The notes under the pieces: model-generated
What the model saw: the letters and a program-made list of their open reading frames with translations, nothing else
Database searches by the model: none
Told to the model about the DNA's origin: nothing
Assembly (NCBI GenBank): GCA_019843655.1
Contig: JACDQD010000006.1
Coordinates: 26,492,246-26,556,245, forward strand
Length of the DNA stretch: 64,000 nucleotides
Direction: 5' to 3'
Source of the DNA: Lethocerus indicus
Lineage: Eukaryota > Arthropoda > Insecta > Hemiptera > Belostomatidae
Shown: positions 47,750 through 59,320 of the stretch, one piece after another
How positions within the stretch are numbered: position 1 is the first letter of the stretch
Layout of the letters: the number at the start of each line of letters is the position of its first letter
Program-made: the position numbers and the translations under genes

Positions 47750-47761
47750 ATGAATATGAGC
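47750..47761. repeat. Target-site duplication, right copy (Jockey-like element J3)
   Basis: Identical to 47185-47196. Confidence 0.9.
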
Positions 47762-50064
47762 GAAAAAATGTTCAAATAAATAATATTAGGTTTTATAGAT
47801 ATTTCAATATTGAAACGAACAGATATCTGAAGTCGCTGAATATTGGAAACGTTGAGGATTCAATGAATCAATCAAGTAAGTCAATCAAAGCGCTTACGAT
47901 GATACTCAGGTGGTTCTCAAATTGTTATTGTCGCTCCAATTCCTATTCTGAAATCGAGGCCAAACAATTAGGTTGGGACGCAATTCCTTTTATTATCTCC
48001 AGTTAACGAATATTTCCTTCCCCCAAACTGCGGGGATTAGTGCGTTGATTAGATTTCGAAAAGTGGTAATTCTCAAGATGCGAGCCCCACGCTGTTAAAA
48101 TAGAGCGGCAGTTTAGTAGAGAAGTTTACCCTCTCACAGTAACGTTTGTCTGACAATGTTGTCATTAGGAATTAAATTGAAGTTTATGTAACACCTACTA
48201 ATTGAGTGGTGATAAAAATAGATTTTCCAAAAACGGTGCTTTGCGCAATGAAACTTTTAAAATTGCAATTTAAGACAGGTAGAGTACGATTAAAATAACA
48301 ATTTTCATTATCGGAGAATGTTGTATGTTTGTTAATACATAAATGAAATCTAACGAATAAGTTAGTAAGAAACTTTATCCTTATATTCAACTCAAGAGAT
48401 ATTTGGGTCGGCTTCAATGATTGTTGAAGTTACCGCTATAGAAATATCTTCAACTATCCCGACGCTAAGAGGGAGGCGAATGGGGACACAAGCTCATCCT
48501 CTGTAACGAGCCGGCGTTTTGGTAACGTTGAGAATAAAAAACCGCATTTAACAGTAACGAGGGTATTTAACTCTTCCACAATTCTCCTCTAGAAGATGAA
48601 AGAGAATCAGCGATATCTGCGTCCTTGCAAGAATATTATTCAGGCACTTATACATAGTCCTCATAAATAACAATTTGAAACATGAGGTCCAACAATGTTT
48701 TAAAGAGTAGACGATGCGTTAAAAATTAGAAAGCTATATCATATTATTATCACATTATTACATCGGAAATCGACTATTATATAAGAATTTTAAGGTTGCA
48801 AATATTATTAAGCTTTTGTGGTGTATTTTAGTTCTGATGATAATGAAATGAATAAAAAGGGTTTGTAATAAATATAATTTATTGTTTCATTGATAGTATT
48901 TCGCCCGATATATTTGTAATTAATGAATTCATAGAATATAGGTGAATTAATAATAGTACTTTTCTTTATTTCAGATTATTACCGTGAAATCAGGCGGTAC
49001 TTTTCTTGGTACTGGGGAATGAACGAGTGTTGGCCGCCCACTGAATTTTCCTGTGCAGATAATTTTTCATTCCCCCTTTGAGGGATAAAACGTAGCTTCC
49101 CCGTCCACAACTCCGTTTATGATTCTGGCGCGATAAAACTTTGTAAAAAAAAAATAAAAAGAGGAAAGGAGAACGAACAACGCGAAAGTAGGAACTGATT
49201 TCGAGAACGGATAGGAGGAAGTTGTAAGGGAACTTCTTTTTCACCGGCCCGGCGAAATATATGGCAAAAGGGCAAAAGTGTCGCGGGCCAACTGGATAAA
49301 CACTAAGCCTCCAATTCTGGGCCGGTAAATCACGAGATAAGGAACTTTAACAAAGTCCCTTATTGTTAATAACCCCTTAAGGTGTCCAATATTTACCTTC
49401 GAGTTCTGGATACGTCCTTATCATGTAAAAAGCGTTTCTACAATATCCGCCTTTATTTAATTTACGTCTCCTTAACTACCGATGCTACTAACGGTGGCCA
49501 TAGTTGGGACAAAATCAGCGAGTGGATACAGAAAATCCTTAGAAGGGACGTCGAATATCTAGTTAAATTAACTAATATAGTAACTGTTACTGATGTGATG
49601 ATACATGATAAATTGGGCCTCATACCATCCACTATATATCGCAGGGAAGGAATTTTATGCGTTCACAATGACGGTAGCGAGAATTTTTAATTCGGTGACA
49701 ACTGTTTTATCAATTAAATAAAAAATACTGGCATCAAGACTATAGAGTCGAAATAGCCTGTTTAACGCCGTATCTGGGAGAAGGGCTTGAATATAGAATC
49801 GCACTAATACTATAACTGAACCGTATTTGAAATTTGGACATCACTAACTAGTATACTGGCGGGAGAGATATATTTCAGGGAATATTAAAAAAGCCGTATT
49901 TGTGTAAACCGTACGGCAATAAAGATAAACACTGGTGTAACGACTTTAATACCCGCTGAAGACACTGAAATTCGAGATTAGTGTTGACACTCATAGAGAA
50001 TATAAGGTCAGCCTTTGATAAGGATCATTATGACACAACTATTTTTTTATTTTGTCAGGAATAG
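47762..50064. other. No gene seen
   Basis: AT-rich. A 102-codon frame at 49382-49690 starts with GTG rather than ATG and resembles no known protein. Confidence 0.45.
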
Positions 50065-50345
50065 ATTTCAGTGTAAATGGGCTGGTCTATGGTCGAGGCG
50101 GCGTGTGTATTTCTGTGTACTACCTTTGTAATCGGCCAGAGTGTGCGACGTGACAGTGGCTAGGAGTAGGGCGAGCGCTGTCGTCGCGGAGCCGGTCATG
50201 TGAGTTGGTGGGCGGCCTGTCTGGAACTAGACTGGACACATTCCCGCTCCACGCTCCACGCTCCAGCCCTACTCCAGCGCTTGCTCAATGCGTCCCGACG
50301 CCGGCACGTCCCGATCCCCCTCCTCGGTCCCACTCCCCCCCTACC
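50065..50345 (+). promoter_or_regulatory. GC-rich block with initiator-like and splice-donor-like motifs (weak candidate 5' exon)
   Basis: AT-rich DNA changes to a CpG-containing GC-rich block. TTTCAGTGTAA near 50065 resembles an arthropod initiator (TCAGT). At 50197-50205 the sequence CATGTGAGT fits a 5' splice donor very well. A short imperfect tandem GCTCCAC repeat (about 50246-50265) follows, then C-rich DNA. This would fit a non-coding first exon with its intron start, but no protein or downstream exon confirms it and the strand is a guess. Confidence 0.2.
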
Positions 50346-50475
50346 GCTCATCGGACTACTATTATTACTATAACACCGCTAATATACCAATTGAGACGGC
50401 TATATATTATTTATTCTACAATCACCTATATGCCAGTTATAGGTACAATTGCGGTTTGTTTGATTAGTTTCACTC

Positions 50476-51095
50476 GATTAAGACGCCATCCAGAGATGGT
50501 ACTTTTGACCTATATCCAGCCTACAGAAAGTCTCTAGGCCAGTGGCGATTAAGATAATGGATGGGTAAAACAGGAAAGGGACTGAACGAGTGGATTTGGA
50601 TGTGGAAAGAGGCGGGAATGGAATTTAAGGAAGCGTGATTTTGCGACTTCGTCGACTGTCGGTATGTTGAGGTCATTATGGACTGTTCGGTTAGAAACAT
50701 ACCGGGGGGAGCATTAAGGATGGTACGAAGGACTTTTGACCGGAATGTTTGGATGCCAGCGATGTCGGATTTCTTGGCGGAACCCCATAAGTTCTATTCC
50801 GTATGTCCGTGCCGGGTTTAGTATAGCTTTATATATTGTCAGTTCGTTGACTATTGTCAGTTTTGATGTCCTTTTCAAAAGAGGTCTCGACAGTCCAAAT
50901 TTACGATTTAGATCAGTTCTTTTCAGTCGGGTATGGGGATTCCACTGTTAAATAGAACAGGAGGGCAAGGATGTCGTCGTAGTGTGAAGGTGACGTGAGC
51001 AGATTTAGAGCTATTCACTTTCACTCTCCATCGTTTGCACCAGGACTGGATGTTGGAAAGGTGCTCTATGACACTTTTAATTAACTTAGTCCATG
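50476..51095 (-). mobile_element. Jockey-like retrotransposon copy J4, longest RT fragment
   Basis: On the minus strand it codes from upstream of the other copies: HLSNIQSWCKRWRVKVNSSK, SAHVTFTLRR, CPPVLFN, then IYKAILNPARTYGIELW-like sequence, RSKVLRTILNAPPGMFL, NPLVQSLS and a 3' UTR ending near GATGGCGTCTT. The WC--WR-K-N--KS--V-F(T)-R order is typical of the thumb region after the RT domain in Jockey-clade elements. The frame is broken once or twice in the middle. No RT catalytic FADD-type motif remains. It abuts J5 head to head. Confidence 0.85.
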
Positions 51096-51096
51096 T

Positions 51097-51305
51097 GCAT
51101 CCGCTCGCGTCCAGAGATTCCAATCGAAAGTCCTACGAACCTGGTACGTCTCCAATCATACCGTGACCTATGAGTCTTAAAATCCGGTTTCACAAATTTC
51201 ATTCCCGTCTTTCCGCCCCTCGGCGGCTTAAACGCCACTGGCCTCTGATCTTTCTCTAGACAAAGAGACGGGAATTGCCACCGGTGGGTGATTTTTCCAT
51301 CATAT
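51097..51305 (+). mobile_element. Jockey-like retrotransposon fragment J5, diverged
   Basis: CCGCTCGCGTCCAGAGATTC, CAATCGAAAGTCCTACGAAC matches the RFQSK-LR coding block of J1/J3 but with many substitutions. TTCATTCCCGTCTTTCCGCC, CGGCGGCTTAAACGCCACTG and the 3' UTR piece GGGAATTGCCACCGGTGGGT follow. It is clearly older than or from a different subfamily to J4, which lies immediately upstream in opposite orientation. Confidence 0.75.
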
Positions 51306-52145
51306 CAGAATATTACATAAGTCATTTGAAGCCATAACATGTAATCATATACTGTATTAAGTACCTAAAGACAGTGGAGGGACGAGAAGGTATATTTTTT
51401 AACAATATTGAAACCCCCCCCCCTAGAAGCGTGTTTTCTGAGTACCCAAATAATTTAATATCGAAACACAGCGCAGTGCTCAAGTTGTATAGTGTGCAGT
51501 CTGAAAGGAACGCCGTTAAGTCTCCCGTCCGAACTCCGGCGGGTCTCTACACAGGAAAGCGACCGGAAGAGTTGGGATCCAGAAGGCCATTTGTCTTCCA
51601 GGCGGGACGACAAAGTTATAACCGGGAAGAAGGGAACACCGTCCTTTGCAATTTGAACAGGGCGGAAATTAATCGATCAAGAAACAGAAGTTTAGTACAT
51701 TTCTCTGAAGAATGCAAAAACAAAACTAAGAGATGAACTCTCAAAATGTTAGTATCAAATCACGTAGCGTGCATTTTATTTTTAAAACTGGTCGATGCGG
51801 TTATTTTACCGTTTTAATGATTAGAGTATACACATTTTACCACTATATCGGACATTATTGTCAATAGACCACAGTAAGTAGGACATACCGGAAATTTAAC
51901 AAAATATAAGGCTGAAATTTTCCACTTCTACGCGTTAGCTTCATAACCTACTCTAACTAGGGATTGGCTAGTTCGCACATTTTGGATTATTGTTGCAAAA
52001 TATTATACATAGATGAATATTAATTTGTAATGTTATAAATACTGAAATCAAATTATTTTCACTAAATAAAAATTTCGATTTGACATTAGAATGGACATAT
52101 CTATCACAAATATTTCTTTCCGTCCAACATAATTGTAACGTTATT
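51306..52145. other. No gene seen
   Basis: A 120-codon plus-strand frame at 51374-51736 is rich in Arg, Asn and Ser and resembles nothing I know. AT-rich DNA follows. Confidence 0.4.
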
Positions 52146-52397
52146 GTAGCGCTACATGTAAGGCGCTAATACCAAAATGTAAGACGGACCCTCGTTGCGG
52201 GCTAGTATTAGGTTCGCCGTAAGATTGAAACTAGTAGCAGTTACAGTACAAGTGATAGTGACAGTGTCACCGCTACTGAAGATGGCGAGCGGCCGAAACC
52301 GGTCTAGCAAAAGACCAAAGCAGCGAGAGGAAAGAGAAACACACGAAATCTACGGTATTCCAACCCCTCGCAGGCCACAAAACAGGTATTCTAAACT
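52146..52397 (+). mobile_element. F1 repeat, centre and 3' half
   Basis: Starts inside the centre (GTAGCGCTACATGTAAGGCG, CTAATACCAAAATGTAAGAC, GCGGGCTAGTATTAGG, AAGATTGAAACTAGTAGCAG), jumps over the GGATGCCC/AACATCC part of the arm to the intact ribozyme-like segment, and ends with the 3' tail CCAACCCCTCGCAGGCCAC, AACAGGTATTCTAAACT. The 5' arm is missing. Confidence 0.85.
52272..52308 (+). ncRNA. Hammerhead-ribozyme-like motif in F1 (candidate)
   Basis: GCUA, CUGAAGA, GGC...GCC stem II with loop II GAGCG, GAA, ACCGGU, C, UAGC, all intact on the plus strand. The predicted cleavage point is after the C at 52304. Confidence 0.5.
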
Positions 52398-52687
52398 GAT
52401 TCCTAAATTATTGAGGTGGGAAAGAGATATTGACATTGTTGTTAGTGTAGTCATAGCACTGTGAACTTATCTAACAGTAATCTTATAATAATAATTACTG
52501 GATGTATTGGCTTTGATTTGAGATATTTGTTATGATTCCGCGAGTGTTAGGAACATCACCACTCGACAACCCTCGTTTCATTAGAAATTGAACACAACTG
52601 ATGATGGCGGGAAGTGGATGACCGGTCAAGCCTTTCAAACGGCGAGCGAGCTGTGAAAATCGTACAGTTGGGAACTGATTTTAACAT

Positions 52688-52731
52688 TGTGTTAGATGCC
52701 ACAAAACAGGTATGTTAAACTAGTTTATCTT
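52688..52731 (+). mobile_element. F1 3'-tail fragment
   Basis: GCCACAAAACAGGTATGTTA, AACTAGTTTATC matches the 3' tail plus the extension seen in the tandem copy near 30066, without any arm sequence before it. Confidence 0.6.
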
Positions 52732-55700
52732 TGTGTTTTTACACTGATTCAGGATTTGTTTATAATCAAAATCTGAAACTCCAGAAACACAGGTATAAAT
52801 GATTATTAGACCTAAAGAACTTCATTCCCGTCTTTTCCGGGTTCCTTGCCGGGGGTATTTTTTTTCGCGTAAGAAAACCCTATTCATATCCATTTGCGCC
52901 GGCCCTCGAGGGCCCGTCTCTGGTCGGAAAAGGGCAACTTTTGAATAATGTCATGCCGTAATTTAGGCCCGGGTGAAAGAAGGTAAGCGGAGTGGCGGGC
53001 GGCGGCTCTCCCACTAAGTGGAATTCCCGATCGGGCCCCGGGCCCCGCTCAAGGCGGAATCAATCTCTCCTTCAAGCCCCAACACCACGGCCTCCTCCAC
53101 CTCCGAACCTCTCTTAGCGGTAATTTTCGCGTTTCCGCCCTATATCACTTCCGCGGAATAAAACCCGGTATTGGGGGCCGTTACTATCGGATGGGATTGT
53201 GCGCGCGGGATAAACGGGTGGTCCACCTGCTATGGCCCTACTTCCCCCTATCGGAATCGCTTTACATTTATTTCTGGGCCGTCTGAATACGCTTAGATTT
53301 CCTTTTTTTTATTTATTCGCCCGCCAACCCCCTACCAGACGTCCCTGCAGAATTTCAAGGACTGCAGGGCCAGTGTTTAGAATTCCACTTCCATTTCTTT
53401 ATCACGAAAAGCCACTGTATTATATGGAATTTCTTTAAACGTTATCGCTTTCGACTTGACTTGATTAGATATATAAATATTTAAAATGAAAAATAAACGA
53501 CACATACTAGGTAGGGAAATGAGGATAATTTAATGATCGTACTTATTCATTTAATTTTCAAAGGGACAGTGTCCAATTACTTTAGGCATATTACAAGAGT
53601 CTACAGCTATAATAGGAAGTTAAATATGCCTGAAATTTAATTACGTTAATAATTAACTATATATTTTTAGAGATACACATAAACTTCGTGCATACATAAA
53701 CACGATATGAGATCGTGTATTTTTCTCGGTTTCAAATCCTGTTGGGATCAAAAAAAAATAATTTTGGAATTGGCCGAATAACAAATACAACGGAAAAAAC
53801 CCTTTCGCCCAATTAGTGTTGGCCTGATTCTGTTACAGTGATTTGTAGCTTTTAGAGAAAATAAAAGTTTTCCCCTCGTCGCACTTATTACGAGCCAATT
53901 AAAAATATTCTTTGCGAAATTGAAATTCAGTACAGTTGAGTGTTTAAAGTGTAATCAATATTATAACTAGTTAAACAGAAATAAAATTATAATATATATT
54001 ATTCGTAATATATTAATAACATATATAATAATTATTATTAATATATTATTATCAATAGCAATGATTATCACTATTATTCTTTTTTTCAGCTTCTTGCCAT
54101 TTTCTGTAGCGCTGCGTCAGTAAATCAGGCACGAGGAACCAATAATAATACAATATCGAACATTATTATTTTAATCTAAATCGAGTGAGAACAATTCGTT
54201 CATTTCTGTACAGTTATATCACGATGAAATATAAACAACTTACTTTATTTAAATTGATTGATTTTCAAAACCCAACTTAATGCCTCGCGGACGGGACAAA
54301 TGCATTCTATGTGCATACCGTTTTCATTTAGATAGAATTGAAACTCTATAGAGGAATGATTTCAATACCGTTCAAATGTTGTTACTCTACCTAAATTAAA
54401 TGTATTACTAATTCTTCGTGGGTCAAAACTGTAACACTTTGTCCGTCGGCTGAGGGGGCCCATTCGTTAATTCAGAAGTTGGAGCCGAATTGATATCTTT
54501 TTTTTTATGAAATTGTCACGGCGGCATTTTTCAATTAACTAAAACGCTGGCTATTAGCGAAAATCTTTTTAATTAAAAAGCTGCGTCCGCCGTCCGAGTA
54601 AAACGGCGGAAACTGGGTTGTACACTTGAACTTGTTTTTGGGTCAAATATCGAGCCAGGTACAACTGGGACGGCTCTGGCCATCCGAATCCGGGCCCCAT
54701 CGCACTTTAATCTTAAGATTTAATTCTTCCTAAGACTCAATAAGTGTTCACGGCGTAAAATAAAAATATATCACACTCTTCTACGGTGACGAAATTCAAA
54801 CCGTCATTACTTACGTTACAATAATTGCACGGCTGTAATCGATTACAGCAGATAAGTAGAATTTAGTAGTTCTTATTGTACTTTAAAACCTGCTTCAACA
54901 TAAGATAAGGCTGCCACTCTCAATTAAGTTAATTAGTCCATGTTCGGTTTAAGGAGCTAATGTCCAGTTTCTTCGCTTAAAAACATAATTTGAGAATTTA
55001 TTACGCGCCAGATTCAATCCCAGAATCTACAAAGTTTCAAAATTTAACATTTTTTAACTCAGCTGAAATTGTTTTTCTCTGTTTAGTAAAGAGAAAAATA
55101 ATAAGAAGAACGCTCCTTTTCTGAATATTGCATTTCATAACTTATGAAGCTTATCCCTCGCTAAAAAACTGAGAAAACTAAAAGGATATTTGAAAATTAC
55201 TTGTAGAATATCCAACGTACTAGACTGAAAGGCCCCACGCCCGGACGTCTAGTCATCATTTTTAGGTGAAACTTAAATTGGCTAGTGAAACTTTACAGTT
55301 TCTAAATTGGTTTTTAATTTCAGTAGCGGGTTATTGCAATTTACAGGGTTATATTCTTATCAAGCTTTAGCTCTTCCCTCCAATGTTCTTTTTCCAAAGC
55401 AATAAGAGATAACTCAATACGGATATATTATCTCATTGTCTGAAAAACAATCTGTAAACTTTCAACTATTGCTTTTTATATCTTGTAGTTATTTCTATAA
55501 TGAATTTATTGTTATGTACCGACGCTGAAACATCCTCCAAGAAACCTAAATGTACTATATACGTTTAGATAAATTAACATTAGGACGGCAGACTCCTCCA
55601 TTGTCAATTCATGATAGATATGCGATAAAATAATTTAATTACGCGATACAAACGCGTATTTTATATAAATAGGAGTGTAAACACAGGGGAGGCTTCGTGC

Positions 55701-55989
55701 CCAAGCATCTAAACAAAGGATAATCGGCTGATTATAAGAATACACCGCCAATGCACACTTATAAATATGTATAACATCGGAATATATGAGCATTTTGTGG
55801 CCGAAGAAATTATTTATTCTATACATTTGGATAGGACGGTGATGTTGAATTTATATCTAGATAGGTAATTATTGTATTATCACTAACATCAGATAGTTCG
55901 AATATATTATGGTTAACATGATTTTCGTTCGAACTGAAATTGTCAGTTGAGGATACTCAACAAGACAAGGCTAAGAAAGATAAAAAAAT
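52732..55989. other. No gene seen; GC-rich then AT-rich
   Basis: A strongly GC-rich block spans about 52840-53240 (GGGCCCCGGGCCCCGCTC) and holds no recognisable protein. An extremely AT-rich block of TAATA/ATAATT repeats spans about 53985-54080. The rest is AT-rich single-copy DNA. Confidence 0.45.
54081..54114 (-). repeat. Relic of the F1 ribozyme-like segment
   Basis: TTTTTTCAGCTTCTTGCCAT, TTTCTGTAGCGCTG aligns with CGGTTTCGGCTGCTCGCCAT, CTTCAGTAGCGGTG over its whole length with about ten changes. No other F1 sequence surrounds it, so it is an old fragment or chance. Confidence 0.35.
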
Positions 55990-56563
55990 GCTAGTTTAAA
56001 ATACCTGTTTTGTGGTCTGCGAGGGGTTGGAATACAGTAAATTTCGTGTGTTTCTGTCTCCTTTCGCTGGTTTGGTCTTTTGCTAGACCGGTTTCGGCAG
56101 CTCGCCATCATATAAATCGCCATTTTATCTGAAGTTCGTTGGGTGCACGTGCACCGCACGCTAGCGCCCCCCTGAGGGTGGCGCGGGGATGCACTCAACT
56201 AAATTTCGACATATTAACGGTGCTAAGGTGGATATCAGACATATATAATATAATAAACTTGGATTTAATAACAATAAACACTAACAATATTCAATAATAA
56301 AATACTTCTAAAAAAGCCCCCCTATTTGGACAATACCTCAACACCCAACATTAAAACATCCCGAAAAACACAATAACAAGACAAATATATATATACACAC
56401 GACAGACAACCACCACAGTACAAGTGACGGTGACAGTGCAGTGGGGATGCCCGAAAAACATCCAAAGTGCCAAAAGTGGCTAACACCGCTACTGAAGATA
56501 GCGAGCAGCCGAAACCGGTCTAGCAAAAGACCAAACCAGCGAGAGGAGACAGAAACACACGGA
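55990..56563 (-). mobile_element. F1 repeat, long variant with satellite-like monomer
   Basis: The left end is the 3' tail in reverse (CTAGTTTAAAATACCTGTTT, GCGAGGGGTTGGAATACAG) and an arm whose ribozyme core is cut off after CGCCATC. Next come ATAAATCGCCATTTTATCTG, one satellite-like monomer (56133-56203: GCACGCTAGCGCCCCCCTGA) and the block shared with the 42.7 kb copy (GCTAAGGTGGATATCAGAC, CCTATTTGGACAATACC). A short TA tract and the other arm follow, its core changed at stem II (GATAGCGAGC). The right end stops about seven bases short of the usual 5' boundary. No target-site duplication is clear. Confidence 0.8.
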
Positions 56564-58016
56564 ATCCTGCTTGAATTCATTGACAATTCTGTTCTACTGT
56601 GCTTAACAAAGTCCGAAGTTATTAAACAAGAGTCTCTCAGTTTTACTTGAGACAAAATATTTGTCTCGTTCTGCGGCACAAGCCCTTGGACAGTCCTCTG
56701 GTTCAATTTAAAATCGTGGTACACCGGGGTCGGCTTTCTATTACCGACCCCACGGTCGTGTGTTAACTCACGGTTAATTGTTCCGAGGTTTCGCATAGCC
56801 GAGGACACGGCCCCCCCTGCGTTTAATGAATCTTCGCCTCTCACTGCATTTCCCGCCCTCTCATTCTTCGTTTTCATGCAGTTCGGTGCAACAGAATAAA
56901 AAGAATGTTTGATTAAATTCCGGGCGAAATCGAAATACGGGCGCTTTAATTAGGTCCAGACCGATGGGCCTCTCTCTATCGTCCCGCCTATTTAACAAAC
57001 TCGATTTTCGGCAATTGAAGCTTTTAATTTTGTGAAATTGCGAAAATCAAATTGTTACAAAAAGTTGGTGAAACGTCCGTTTTTATTGATCTATAATACA
57101 AACAGCGCTTTCTATCTGTCCAATAGTCTAGCCTAGTGGTCTTCAAACTATTTTTACTAACTAAAAATATAAAGACACGCCCAGCCATTAAATATAATGC
57201 AAGGGTAGCTGATACCTCGAGTAAATTAATGAGTAAATTACATTAATATTATGTTAAAATTTGTTAAGAAAATATAATACTTTTTAAAATTATCTTTACA
57301 TAAAGTACTTACAACGTATTGAACTACTTTAAATATTATTTAAGGTATATTTCTCTAATGGTGGCGAAGTTTGAAGACCGCTGGTCTAGCCTGATGCTTA
57401 TAATTACTGTTTTTAAACATAAAACCAGTTTATACCTTTATCATTTAATTTTCGCGAAAAGTCTGAACCGAAAACGGTCTGTAGATATTTTTTATTGGCG
57501 ATTCTCTTCACGCGACAATAGCTCTCGAGCGAATACGAGCTCGATCGATGTTCGATAAATTGGAGGGTTTCCACGCCTAAAATTTAGCGCGTAGTCCAGA
57601 GTTTTCGGGAACCAATCCGCCGCCTGGAGTATTTGGGTCGACACCAGATCTGAAGGCGGGTTCCAGCCGTGGCCGGCTAATGAGCCCACTCCAATATTAG
57701 GGCCGCAATGCGGCCCACCCATGCCGTCCTCTCTTAATATTTACCATCTAAAGGAGACATTATCGTTTAGTATTTTGAATGTTCTAATAATCGTATAAGG
57801 CAATCTACGTATTTAAAATATAAATATCCATTAGAACAGTGGATATCGGCTTAAAGCATTGCCCGTGGAACTCAGCATAAAATATTTAATTATCCATTGC
57901 TGTAAATGTTTCTTATTACCGCTGTAATAACTGCATTACTTTTTTTTATATGATTCAACCTTAAGAATTGTAAATTCTTAATTACTTTTAAGTATTACAT
58001 TGAGTATTACATTTAA
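56564..58016. other. No gene seen
   Basis: The 179-codon minus-strand frame ending at 56338 runs from unique DNA into F1 and is not a recognisable protein. AT-rich DNA with a GC-richer part at 57590-57720 follows. Confidence 0.45.
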
Positions 58017-58028
58017 TACCTTTGAATT
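58017..58028. repeat. Target-site duplication, left copy (F1 copy at 58.0 kb)
   Basis: TACCTTTGAATT, identical over 12 bp to 58462-58473. Confidence 0.9.
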
Positions 58029-58461
58029 CGGTAGGTTTGTGGTGTTTCTGTCTCCTTTCGCTGGTCTGGTCTTTTGCTATACCGGTTTCGGCAGCTCGCC
58101 ATCTTCAGTAGCGGTGTTAGTCACTTTTGGCACGTTGGATGTTTTTTGGGCATCCTCACTGCACTGTCACTGTCACATGTACTGTTACTGCTACTAGTTT
58201 CAATCTTACGGAGCACCTAATACTAGCCCGCAACAAGGGCCTGTCTTACATTTTAGTATTAACGCCTTACATGTAGCGCCTTACAGTACAGTGAGGACGC
58301 CCGAAAAACATCCAAAGTGCCGACAGTGACTAACACCGCTACTGAAGATGGCGAGCAGCGGAAACCGGTCTAGCAAAAGACCAAACCGGCGAGAGGAGAC
58401 AGAAACACCACAAACCTACGGTATTCCAACCTCTCGCGGACCACAAACAGCTATGTTAAAC
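58029..58461 (+). mobile_element. F1 repeat, best complete copy
   Basis: This 433-bp copy shows the architecture most clearly. The 5' end is CGGTAGGTTTGTGGTGTTTC. The first arm reads through GGGCATCCTCACTGCACTG. The centre is itself partly inverted (CTGCTACTAGTTTCAATCTT, CCTAATACTAGCCCGCAAC, TTACATTTTAGTATTAACGC). The second arm has AACATCCAAAGTGCCGACAG, and the 3' tail CCAACCTCTCGCGGACCAC, AGCTATGTTAAAC. Perfect 12-bp duplications flank it. Both arms carry the ribozyme-like segment. The 3' tail is not repeated at the 5' end, so the element is asymmetric despite its long inverted arms. Confidence 0.9.
58076..58112 (-). ncRNA. Hammerhead-ribozyme-like motif in F1 (candidate, H17 = A)
   Basis: Minus strand: GCUA, CUGAAGA, GGC-GAGCU-GCC, GAA, ACCGGU, A, UAGC. 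The cleavage-site base is A instead of C, which hammerheads tolerate (H = A, C or U). The plus-strand motif in the other arm (58338-58374) has C11.1 changed to G, which weakens stem II. Confidence 0.45.
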
Positions 58462-58473
58462 TACCTTTGAATT
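58462..58473. repeat. Target-site duplication, right copy (F1 copy at 58.0 kb)
   Basis: Identical to 58017-58028. Confidence 0.9.
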
Positions 58474-59320
58474 GTTAAAAACATAGCCAGCCTGAGTGTT
58501 GTTCCTGCATGACTCCGGACCTACGGTTTCTTTAATAATTTCCGAATATTATCCCATTGATAAGATAAAGTATAGTTTTAAAACGAAAATCACAATGCAT
58601 TGTTTGCAATATAACAATATATTTATATATTGGGAACTGACCGTCACGAAATGTGTTCAGAGAGCACTGAAACTCGCAACTGTGAATCGGTCGACTGTAA
58701 AATAGTTCAAAGAAAGGACCTATTTAAAAACGAGGCCAGTATCCCAGTGCCCGATATCAACGGCAGCACTTGAAAATGGGTCCAGAGCTCGGGTCGGAAG
58801 TGGCGAGAACGGGATAAGTCGAGGCAATGGAACTGGAAAAGTGCGTTTCCTGCAGAAATAAAAGTGTCGGAAGCGGCCACTGAAAAATAACACTCCCGCG
58901 GAATGTTCAGGAGTAGTAAATCCCGCTTTTGTTGCAGGTTCGACTGAAGAATCGTCGGCCTCTCCAAGTATTTGAACCAAGTTTTAACGTTTAAAAAGTG
59001 TAAATTACAACGTCGTAAACGTCGAATTTCGTCAGGTAATTATAAACCGCTCTATAGCATACGTCCAAATTCGTAAAATCGAAAATATGATTCAGATTCT
59101 TTCAAGTTCTATCAAAAGAAGGTTTAAAAGGTATAAAAGATATTGATGGAAATACTTTGGGCTGACTGGTTATGAATCCCCCAAAATGATGATAATGTCT
59201 CGAAACCATGAAAATTGTTGAAAATCGTAAATAGTGAAATAGAACAAAAATCATGATATTTGGGCGAAAACTAACACTTGAATTGAATTAAATTAATTGA
59301 AATCGTCACTTTACCTACGC
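58474..59320. other. No gene seen
   Basis: Opposed open frames of 86 codons at 58.7-58.98 kb in two minus-strand frames carry no recognisable domain. The rest is AT-rich. Confidence 0.4.

Noticed and set aside
49382..49690. 102-codon plus-strand frame
   Set aside because: It needs a GTG start and resembles no known protein; likely chance in AT-rich DNA.
56338..56877. 179-codon minus-strand open frame
   Set aside because: Half of it is the F1 arm read in the usual artefactual frame; the rest has no recognisable domain.
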